Shown one piece after another: positions 1-5,837 of a DNA stretch of 13,804 bases. Where the stretch lies: NCBI GenBank assembly GCA_947380655.1, contig CANCRX010000078.1, positions 1 through 13,804 on the forward strand. The letters are read 5' to 3'. Source of the stretch: Alcaligenaceae bacterium (GTDB lineage Bacteria; Pseudomonadota; Gammaproteobacteria; Burkholderiales; Burkholderiaceae_B). Each line of letters opens with the position of its first letter. Position 1 is the stretch's first letter. Under the pieces are notes generated by a model. That model did not search any database and was not told where the DNA came from. It saw only the letters and a program-made list of their open reading frames with translations. A program made the translations under genes and the position numbers.

Positions 1-56
1 ATACCCTACTGCAGGCGACAGCACACTTATCTGATGTGAAATGACAAAAGCCACGT

Positions 57-1055
57 TTATTCAGCGGTAATTCCTGCATCCGAAACGACTTTTTCCCATT
101 TTGAAATTTCTGATCGCTGGAATTCGGCAAACTTTGCTGAGCCACGTCCGTCAGGCTCAACGCCCATCGCGCGCAACTTTTCCTGAACTTCTGGAAGATT
201 GATGATTTCAGATAAGTCTTTTGAAAGTTTTTCAACTATTTGCACTGGGACTCCAACCGGTGCGAAAACTCCCTGCCATGACTGCATTTCAAATCCAGGC
301 ACACCCGCTTGAGCTATCGTCGGGACACCCGGAAGCTCGGGCAATCTTTTACTTGAGGTCACTCCCAACACTTTAACTTTTTTGGTTTCAATCATGGGGC
401 GCGCCGCCGCGTATGTCTCAAAGACCATATCAAGCTGGCCTCCAGCGAGATCAATCATTGCCTGCGATCCGCCTTTATAAATAATTTGCCGCATTTTGGT
501 ATTGGTCAAACTCTGAAAAAGTTGGCCAGAAAGGTGCTGGGATGTTCCTGCTCCTGATGAGCCGTAGGTCAATCCATCTGGATTGCGTTTCAGCTCTTGA
601 ATCAAAGCCTGGACATTATCGAACTTGCTATTAGCCGGTACCACCAGAACATTGCTCACAGTCCCCACCATTGTCAGGGGTACAAAATCGGTCACGGGGT
701 TGTAGCCTAAATTTTTTGCAAAAAAGGGATTCACAGCGTGCGTTGTAATCGTGCCTCCCATGATGGTATAGCCATCTGGCATGGATTTAGCAACTAACTG
801 CGTACCCACTATGCCTGAAACGCCTGGTTTATTTTCAACGATCACTGATTGTTTGAGCTTTGTAGAAAGATGTTGTGCAAGTAATCTTGCGACGTTATCC
901 GAAACCCCGCCAGTACCAAAGGGGACAACATATTTAATGGGCCTGGAAGGCCAGTTTCCATCCGAACCTTGCGCATGTGCGGCATTTAAAAAGAGACATA
1001 TTGAAACCACAGAAAGCAGTTTGAACAGAAAATTTTTATTATTTTTTGAACGCAT
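57..1055 (-). CDS. Bug/TctC-family periplasmic solute-binding receptor
   Basis: This 332-residue protein is a tripartite tricarboxylate transporter receptor of the Bug type, a periplasmic binding protein for an organic acid or related small anion. Residues 1-28 look like a Sec signal peptide: basic N-terminus, hydrophobic core LLSVVSICLFL, likely cleavage at AHA|Q. The mature part begins with the family signature WPSRPIKYVVPFGTGGVSD, then VENKPGVSGIVGTQLVA and PDGYTIM, the loops that hold the ligand carboxylate in known Bug structures. The length is normal for the family. A GAGG ribosome binding site lies 8 bases before the ATG. It is downstream of the LysR gene on the same strand after a 74-base gap holding a perfect TATAAT, so it may have its own promoter. 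The ligand cannot be told from sequence. No membrane subunits (TctA/TctB) are nearby, so it may use a distant permease or act as a sensor, as some Bug proteins do. Confidence 0.93.
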   Translation of the reverse strand: MRSKNNKNFLFKLLSVVSICLFLNAAHAQGSDGNWPSRPIKYVVPFGTGGVSDNVARLLAQHLSTKLKQSVIVENKPGVSGIVGTQLVAKSMPDGYTIMGGTITTHAVNPFFAKNLGYNPVTDFVPLTMVGTVSNVLVVPANSKFDNVQALIQELKRNPDGLTYGSSGAGTSQHLSGQLFQSLTNTKMRQIIYKGGSQAMIDLAGGQLDMVFETYAAARPMIETKKVKVLGVTSSKRLPELPGVPTIAQAGVPGFEMQSWQGVFAPVGVPVQIVEKLSKDLSEIINLPEVQEKLRAMGVEPDGRGSAKFAEFQRSEISKWEKVVSDAGITAE

Positions 1056-1089
1056 ATCTCTTGCCTCTTTTTATATTTAAATTTTAAGA

Positions 1090-1118
1090 ATTATAGTGAC
1101 ATCAATCTCGTACAGATA
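1090..1118 (-). promoter_or_regulatory. Candidate LysR-box and -10 element upstream of the first Bug gene
   Basis: On the minus strand a perfect TATAAT lies at 1095-1090, 34 bases before the Bug start codon. Just upstream, at 1117-1105, is the inverted repeat ATCT-GTACG-AGAT; with T1118 and A1106 it satisfies the T-N11-A pattern of LysR-type binding sites. No recognisable -35 hexamer sits 16-18 bases upstream of the -10, and the dyad occupies that place, as often seen at activator-dependent promoters. The motif is seen directly; its function and link to the adjacent LysR protein are inferred. Confidence 0.35.
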
Positions 1119-1129
1119 CTAATCTAAAC

Positions 1130-2041
1130 TCAGTTAAACGCACGCATAGCCGACATTAGCTGCAGCAATAACTGGTTTGCGGCGATTGGCATTTGTCTGC
1201 CAAGTCGAGTGATGATGTGAGCTTGCGCCGAGGCAAGTATTTGCTGATCGATTGTGACAGCCACTAGCTCACCAGATTCAATTTCTTGTGCAACAGAAAA
1301 TTCAGGCAATAAACTTATTCCCAATCCTGCACGAACAAAGTGTTTCACTGTAGAAATAGAATCAGTCACCATCTTAGGCATTAACCGGACCTGATCCATT
1401 TGTTCCGCTAAAGCAATCAGCTGACGCGTACCATAAGAACTATGCATCAGAGCAAGTGGATATTGAGTAATATCCGCGAGTCTTGGCTGCGTAGGCAGTC
1501 TGACCAGAGGGTGATCAGGCTGAACAATCGCGCAAAGCGGCTGGCATACTGCTGCACGCGAACGAATGGTTGTGGAGGGGGACGGGTTATAGACGAGTCC
1601 GATATGAGCGACGTCCTCACTGACCTGTCGGATCACATCGTTTGTACCAGCAAGATTCATCGTGATAGTGAGCGCCGGGTAGTTTTTCCAGAAATCCTGA
1701 ATCGGCTTACCCATCAGATCACTGACAAACCCCTCACCCAACACCAGAGTGATATGGCCACGCTCAAGACCGCGCATTTCACGGATCTTGGTTACGACAT
1801 CGTCCTGATGCGCACGATGCTGGCGGAAATAATCAATTAGTACCTCGCCCGCATCGGTCGCCCGCACCCCGCGCCCGAGACGCTCCATCAACGGCACCGC
1901 CATTTCCGACTCCAGCTGGGCGATTTGTCTACTAACGACGGACGGATTCATATCCAACTTATCCGCCGCTGCCCTGACTGAACCGCTTGTCAGTGCTTCG
2001 TAGAGATAGCGCACACGACGATCATCGATAGGCACATTCAT
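1130..2041 (-). CDS. LysR-family transcriptional regulator
   Basis: This is a LysR-type DNA-binding regulator. Its N-terminal winged helix-turn-helix (about residues 8-66) has the classic pattern: RAAADKLDMNPSVVSRQIAQ as the recognition helices, then LESEMAVPLMERLGRGVRAT. The rest (about 90-300) is the periplasmic-binding-protein-like effector domain. I chose the ATG at 2041 (303 residues) because GAGG lies 6 bases upstream; an in-frame ATG at 2056 would add five residues but has only a weak GGA. It is divergent from the hydroxyacid dehydrogenase-aldehyde dehydrogenase operon (153-base gap) and upstream of a Bug receptor gene on its own strand. This is the usual LysR layout, in which the protein controls the divergent operon and its own gene. 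The effector is unknown; an intermediate of the acid catabolism encoded here is the natural candidate. Confidence 0.93.
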   Translation of the reverse strand: MNVPIDDRRVRYLYEALTSGSVRAAADKLDMNPSVVSRQIAQLESEMAVPLMERLGRGVRATDAGEVLIDYFRQHRAHQDDVVTKIREMRGLERGHITLVLGEGFVSDLMGKPIQDFWKNYPALTITMNLAGTNDVIRQVSEDVAHIGLVYNPSPSTTIRSRAAVCQPLCAIVQPDHPLVRLPTQPRLADITQYPLALMHSSYGTRQLIALAEQMDQVRLMPKMVTDSISTVKHFVRAGLGISLLPEFSVAQEIESGELVAVTIDQQILASAQAHIITRLGRQMPIAANQLLLQLMSAMRAFN

Positions 2042-2078
2042 GGACATCCTCGTCATCTACATGATCCAGCAGAATAAC

Positions 2079-2095
2079 TTTAGTGTTGACTTAAA
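2079..2095. promoter_or_regulatory. Candidate LysR operator in the divergent promoter
   Basis: The dyad TTTA-N9-TAAA at 2079-2095 fits the T-N11-A rule (T2081 to A2093). It lies between the LysR gene and the divergent dehydrogenase operon, about 100 bases before the first start codon of the operon. This is where LysR proteins usually bind for autoregulation and activation. The arms are short and A+T-rich, so chance occurrence is possible. Confidence 0.3.
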
Positions 2096-2116
2096 AGCAA
2101 CGAAAATTTACTGCCG

Positions 2117-2146
2117 TTGACATTGCTCACCCTAAACGACTATGGG
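2117..2146 (+). promoter_or_regulatory. Candidate sigma-70 promoter for the dehydrogenase operon
   Basis: A perfect TTGACA at 2117-2122 is followed after 18 bases by TATGGG (2141-2146), a poor -10 match of three bases out of six. A transcript from here would have a leader of roughly 40 bases before the ATG at 2195, whose ribosome binding site GGAG is at 2182-2185. The weak -10 with an activator-like dyad upstream (2079-2095) suggests regulated rather than constitutive expression. This is inference from hexamer matching only. Confidence 0.3.
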
Positions 2147-2194
2147 ATTCTTGTTCATATCGGACGGGCATTCTTGCAAATGGAGTAACAGGTA

Positions 2195-3061
2195 ATGAAA
2201 AAAATTGGCGTAATCGGTTTGGGCAACATGGGGCGAGGTATGGCCTTGACGCTCAAACGCGGGGGCTTTGAGGTAGTTGGAACAGATGCCATCGCAGCGA
2301 CCCGCGAGGCACTAACTAAGGAAGGCATATCCATACGAGCAAGCATTGGTGAAGTCATCAAAGAGTGTGAAATGGTCTTTCTGTCGTTACCAACCGCTGC
2401 AATTGTTGAGGATGTCATTGCGGGTTCTGGCGGAATTATTGAAAACGCACGCGCAGGTGTACTCATTGTCGACACGTCTACATCCCATCCTGATACGACG
2501 CGTCGCATGTTGGTGAAGCTCAATGCCGTTAGCATGGAATTAATGGATGCGCCCGTGAGTGGTGGTCCTAAAGGAGCCATCACCGGCACCATGGCGATGG
2601 TCATTGGCGCGTCGGCTAAAAACTTTGAACGCGCCGAACCAATCCTGAGCGCGATGACAGGCAAACGTGTTCACGTTGGTGATGTAGGTGCCGGACACGT
2701 CGCAAAAATTGCCAATAATTTATTTACCGCATCGCATCTGCTGATCGCAGGTGAAGTCACCAGAATGGCTGAGAAAGCAGGTGTTCCGACCGATCAACTT
2801 TTACAAGGAATTAACGCCGGATCGGGTCGCAGCTTTGTGACTGAGCATAGTTATCCGACATGGATCTTGAACGGAAAATTTGATTCCGGTTTTACGATGA
2901 AACTGATGCGCAAAGATGTACGACTGTCGCAGGAATTAATTCAGGCACTCGAACTGGACTTGCCATTAGCCAGCAAAGTTGCTGAACTTTGGGCCAAAAG
3001 CGCTGACACCATTGAGGGCGGCGAAGATTTCAATCGCGTTGTCGAACTCGGCACACGTTAA
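2195..3061 (+). CDS. NAD-dependent beta-hydroxyacid dehydrogenase (3-hydroxyisobutyrate dehydrogenase family)
   Basis: This 288-residue enzyme belongs to the beta-hydroxyacid dehydrogenase family, which oxidises 3-hydroxyisobutyrate, tartronate, 2-hydroxymethylglutarate and similar acids to the semialdehyde, or runs in reverse. The Rossmann fold carries GLGNMG at residues 8-13. Asp31 at the end of the second strand points to NAD rather than NADP. The substrate-binding signature DAPVSGGPKGAITGT is at 118-132, and the catalytic lysine is Lys171 in GHVAKIANN, with Asn175. The all-alpha C-terminal domain is complete. GGAG lies 9 bases before the ATG. It is the first gene of an operon with the aldehyde dehydrogenase 33 bases downstream, a pairing that suggests hydroxy acid to semialdehyde to carboxylate. 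The exact substrate cannot be read from the motifs: 3-hydroxyisobutyrate, 3-hydroxypropionate or a larger hydroxymethyl acid all fit. Confidence 0.92.
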   Translation: MKKIGVIGLGNMGRGMALTLKRGGFEVVGTDAIAATREALTKEGISIRASIGEVIKECEMVFLSLPTAAIVEDVIAGSGGIIENARAGVLIVDTSTSHPDTTRRMLVKLNAVSMELMDAPVSGGPKGAITGTMAMVIGASAKNFERAEPILSAMTGKRVHVGDVGAGHVAKIANNLFTASHLLIAGEVTRMAEKAGVPTDQLLQGINAGSGRSFVTEHSYPTWILNGKFDSGFTMKLMRKDVRLSQELIQALELDLPLASKVAELWAKSADTIEGGEDFNRVVELGTR

Positions 3062-3071
3062 TAAATCATTA

Positions 3072-3084
3072 CCGATTTAATCGG
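3072..3084. repeat. Perfect inverted repeat overlapping the aldehyde dehydrogenase ribosome binding site
   Basis: CCGATT-T-AATCGG is a perfect 13-base dyad in the 33-base gap between the two plus-strand genes. As RNA it can form a 5-bp stem with a UUA loop, pairing the first two bases of the GGAG ribosome binding site (3083-3086) of the downstream gene. It could modulate translation, bind a protein, or be accidental; the stem is short. Confidence 0.45.
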
Positions 3085-3094
3085 AGCACCGAAC

Positions 3095-4621
3095 ATGAGC
3101 ACACATCAAACTAAAGCATTACTAGACGCCTATAAAAATTTTTTCCCGACAGGAGTAATTGGCTCCTACATCAACGGCGAGTTGCAGTCTGGCACTGGCT
3201 CCGAAATATCACTCGTCAATCCAGCAACAGGGGAATTATTTTTAACCTATAAAGATGCAGGCCCTGATCTCGCTGGGAATGCCTGTCAGGCGGCTCTCGC
3301 AGGTCAACAACTCTGGGGGGCCTTGAGTCACGCTGAACGCGGACGACTGATGCAAGAGGCTGGCAGAGTGTTGCGTGCCAATATCGAGCCGATCGCTCAG
3401 CTCGAATCCATCTCTGCAGGAAAACCAATTCGAGATTGTCGCGGTGAGGCCCTGCGTGTTGCCGAAATGTTTGAATACTACGCCGGCTGGACCGATAAAC
3501 TCTACGGTAACGTGATCCCTGTTCCGAGCGGTCATTTAAATTACACACGTCGCGAACCGATGGGTGTTGTGTTGCAGATCACGCCATGGAATGCGCCCTT
3601 GTTTACCTGCGGCTGGCAAATTGCACCAGCGATCTGCATGGGTAATGCCGTATTACTCAAGCCTTCAGAATTAACGCCTTTGAGTTCTCTCGTAGTAGCC
3701 AGCCTGATTGAAAAAGCAGGCATCCCTAAAGGTGTCGTTAACGTTCTGGCGGGATATGGTCACACGATAGGTCAGGCAGCATTAAGCCAGATGGCAATCA
3801 AAAAAGTAGTGTTTGTTGGCTCACCTGCAACAGGCAGAAAGATTGCATCGGCTGCAGCATTGCGCGGCATACCTTGCGTGCTTGAGCTGGGTGGAAAGTC
3901 TGCCAATATTGTCTTTGAAGACGCTGATCTTGATCGTGCTTGCGTGGGGGCACAGGCAGCGATTTTCGGAAGCGCCGGACAAAGCTGCGTAGCCGGCTCG
4001 CGCCTGCTTGTTCAGCGCAGTATCTACGATCATTTTGTTCAAATGGTCGCGGATGGCGCGAACAAAATTCGTTTGGGTGAACCGACCACGGCTGACACGG
4101 AAATTGGTCCGATTCAAAACGCCACGCAATTCAAGCACATCAACAGCATGATTCAGCTTGGTCTGAAAGAAGGTGCGCAGATCGTTGGCGATACCCAAGT
4201 CGCTGTGGATCAGAAAGATGGATATTTTGTACGTCCAACGGTATTGAAAAATGTCACAAATGATATGGAAGTGGCTCGGACAGAAATCTTCGGGCCAGTC
4301 GTTGTAGCCATTCCCTTCGATACAGAAGAAGATGCCATCAAGATTGCAAACGATAGCGAATTTGGGCTTGCCGGAGCCGTATGGACTAAAGATATCGGAC
4401 GCGCATTCAGGGTCTCATCTCGAGTCAAAGCAGGGACTTTCTGGATCAACATGTATAAAGTCATTAACGTGGCCTCTCCTTTTGGCGGCTACGATGCGAG
4501 CGGTTACGGCAGATCGAGCGGCATTGATGCACTGACCGAATACACCCAAGTCAAGAGTGTCTGGGTGGAGACAGCCGCCAATCCCGCACAACCCTTTGGC
4601 TATGCGCCAACGATTGATTAA
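3095..4621 (+). CDS. NAD(P)-dependent aldehyde dehydrogenase
   Basis: This is a full-length (508 residues) member of the aldehyde dehydrogenase superfamily, oxidising an aldehyde to the free acid. The catalytic set is complete: oxyanion Asn166 in TPWNAP, cofactor-binding Lys189 in LLKPSE, the GSPATG loop at 242-247, general base Glu264 in LELGGK, nucleophile Cys298 in GQSC, and Glu397/Phe399 in EIFGP. Presence of the Glu264 base argues for the hydrolytic rather than the CoA-acylating (methylmalonate-semialdehyde dehydrogenase) type, because the acylating branch lacks this residue. GGAG lies 8 bases before the ATG, partly inside a small palindrome. It follows the beta-hydroxyacid dehydrogenase in the same operon, so its likely substrate is the semialdehyde that enzyme makes. 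Sequence resemblance is to the broad betaine-aldehyde/semialdehyde dehydrogenase group; specificity is not determined. Confidence 0.93.
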   Translation: MSTHQTKALLDAYKNFFPTGVIGSYINGELQSGTGSEISLVNPATGELFLTYKDAGPDLAGNACQAALAGQQLWGALSHAERGRLMQEAGRVLRANIEPIAQLESISAGKPIRDCRGEALRVAEMFEYYAGWTDKLYGNVIPVPSGHLNYTRREPMGVVLQITPWNAPLFTCGWQIAPAICMGNAVLLKPSELTPLSSLVVASLIEKAGIPKGVVNVLAGYGHTIGQAALSQMAIKKVVFVGSPATGRKIASAAALRGIPCVLELGGKSANIVFEDADLDRACVGAQAAIFGSAGQSCVAGSRLLVQRSIYDHFVQMVADGANKIRLGEPTTADTEIGPIQNATQFKHINSMIQLGLKEGAQIVGDTQVAVDQKDGYFVRPTVLKNVTNDMEVARTEIFGPVVVAIPFDTEEDAIKIANDSEFGLAGAVWTKDIGRAFRVSSRVKAGTFWINMYKVINVASPFGGYDASGYGRSSGIDALTEYTQVKSVWVETAANPAQPFGYAPTID

Positions 4622-4652
4622 TTACCCCCCAACTAAATAGAGTATCTCAAAA

Positions 4653-4796
4653 TTATTTAAACACCCCCATAGGTTTGACTTCCATCACCTGAATATAAAC
4701 ATTTGGAATTTGCAGATGTGGATGGGTTTGATATTCTTCGGATACTGCATCTTGCGACTCGCCTTGGACGAGCGAAAAAAGGATGATATAGCTCAT
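4653..4796 (-). CDS. Possible 47-residue protein or gene remnant in the convergent gap
   Basis: An ATG at 4796 opens a 47-codon frame ending in TAA at 4653, filling most of the 188-base gap between the aldehyde dehydrogenase and the second Bug gene. The product begins MSYIILFSLVQGES and ends VYIQVMEVKPMGVFK; the composition looks protein-like (strand-like start, acidic middle, strand-like end). There is no Shine-Dalgarno sequence: the ATG follows a run of T only 13 bases after the Bug stop codon. It could be a real small protein at the end of the carboxylase operon, the trimmed remnant of a small alpha-beta barrel-type protein, or chance. I recognise no family. Confidence 0.22.
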   Translation of the reverse strand: MSYIILFSLVQGESQDAVSEEYQTHPHLQIPNVYIQVMEVKPMGVFK

Positions 4797-4809
4797 CAAA
4801 AAAAATACT

Positions 4810-5799
4810 TTATTCCAGAACCAAGCCTTCCCGACGAATCACATCGCCCCATTGTGGTACTTCGGTTTTAATCCGCTGAGCAAAACTCGCAGGATCCATC
4901 ATCACGACTTGACCATTATTTCTTAATGCTGCAAGTGCTTTTGCATCATTGTTGATTTGCTTAGCTGCTTCATAAATCTTTTGAATAATCGGTTCAGGCG
5001 TGCCAGCTGGTGCAAGCAAACCCATCCAGAATGTAACTTCAAAATTTTCATAACCTGCCTCTGCCATGGTCGGCACATTTGGCAGTTGTTCAATGCGTGC
5101 TGAGGCAGTCACGGCTAATGCTTTAAGTTTGCCTGACGTGATGTGCGGCATGGCACTCAGCGTATCAAAAATCGCGTCTAGATCGCCACTGATTAGAGCG
5201 AGTTCTGCCTGAGAAGCGCTCTTGTAAGGAACGTGCGTCATCTTTACATTCGTGCGATTGCTCCAGGAAACAAAGCTCAAATGCGCGATATTTCCTTGTC
5301 CTGCAGAACCATAACTCAATTTATCAGGCTGTCTCTTGGCATAGCTAATCACGTCTTTAGGACTTGTAACGCCGTTCTTTTTAGCCCAATCCGGATTCAC
5401 AGTCAGAATAAAAGGAGCATCCAGAATCATTGATATTGGTGAGAAATCTGAAGCTTTGTAATTAATCTGCTTATACAACTGAGGATTGATAGTGATGCTG
5501 CTGGAATTCGTCACTAAGAGCGTATAACCATCGGGTGCAGCTCGTGCAACCTCCGCCACGCCAATTGCACCGTTCGCACCTGGTTTATTTTCTACAACGA
5601 CAGGTTGCCCAAGCGACTTGGATAACTGCTCGGCAATCAGTCTTGCTACGGTATCCGTGACAGAGCCTGCAGGAAAACCAACAACCATACGGATATGCTT
5701 ATTTGGCCAGGGCTTTGTCGTGTCCTGAGCATAAGAAGAGGTCAATCCAATCAAACCAGATAACAATACGGCAATGAGACTACGTGGAAGAAATTTCAT
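4810..5799 (-). CDS. Bug/TctC-family periplasmic solute-binding receptor (second copy)
   Basis: This 329-residue protein is a second Bug-type receptor. Residues 1-24 form a Sec signal peptide (basic start, SLIAVLLSGLIGLTS core, cleavage at SYA|Q). The mature protein has WPNKHIRMVVGFPAGSVTD, VENKPGANGAIGVAEVA and PDGYTLLVT, the three conserved loops of the family. It is clearly homologous to the receptor at 57-1055 but diverged, so the two may bind different ligands. It is the third gene of the carboxylase - CoA-transferase - receptor operon, 34 bases after the CoA-transferase stop, with a strong GGAG 8 bases before its ATG. Bug genes are commonly found beside CaiB-type CoA-transferase genes in Burkholderiales, which supports delivery of an organic acid that is then activated on CoA. 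No transporter membrane subunits are in the window. Confidence 0.93.
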   Translation of the reverse strand: MKFLPRSLIAVLLSGLIGLTSSYAQDTTKPWPNKHIRMVVGFPAGSVTDTVARLIAEQLSKSLGQPVVVENKPGANGAIGVAEVARAAPDGYTLLVTNSSSITINPQLYKQINYKASDFSPISMILDAPFILTVNPDWAKKNGVTSPKDVISYAKRQPDKLSYGSAGQGNIAHLSFVSWSNRTNVKMTHVPYKSASQAELALISGDLDAIFDTLSAMPHITSGKLKALAVTASARIEQLPNVPTMAEAGYENFEVTFWMGLLAPAGTPEPIIQKIYEAAKQINNDAKALAALRNNGQVVMMDPASFAQRIKTEVPQWGDVIRREGLVLE

Positions 5800-5820
5800 G
5801 TTTTTGTCTCCTTAAGTACG

Positions 5821-5837
5821 ATGATTTTTAAAATCAT
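5821..5837. repeat. Perfect A+T-rich inverted repeat between the CoA-transferase and Bug genes
   Basis: ATGATTTT-T-AAAATCAT is a perfect dyad with 8-base arms. It contains the CoA-transferase stop codon (5836-5834, minus strand) and lies just upstream of the Bug ribosome binding site. On the plus strand it is followed by six T, so it resembles a terminator for transcription in that direction, but no plus-strand gene lies upstream. On the minus strand no U-run follows; it could be an mRNA stability or processing hairpin tuning receptor expression. The stem is nearly all A-T pairs and therefore weak. Confidence 0.4.

Noticed and set aside
1..56. Possible end of another gene at the left edge
   Set aside because: The 56 bases downstream of the first Bug gene show no frame with recognisable protein character and no hairpin with a T-run; nothing can be supported.
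3095..4621. CoA-acylating methylmalonate-semialdehyde dehydrogenase (MmsA)
   Set aside because: The neighbouring hydroxyisobutyrate-type dehydrogenase suggests it, but the general base Glu264 in LELGGK is present, which is typical of hydrolytic aldehyde dehydrogenases and missing in the acylating type.
4754..4780. Stem CTCG-CCTTGGA-CGAG followed by AAAAAA, a terminator-like element
   Set aside because: On the plus strand the run after the stem is A, not T, and on the minus strand the T-run comes before the stem. The polarity is wrong for intrinsic termination of either convergent gene, and the stem is only four base pairs plus two outer pairs after a bulge.
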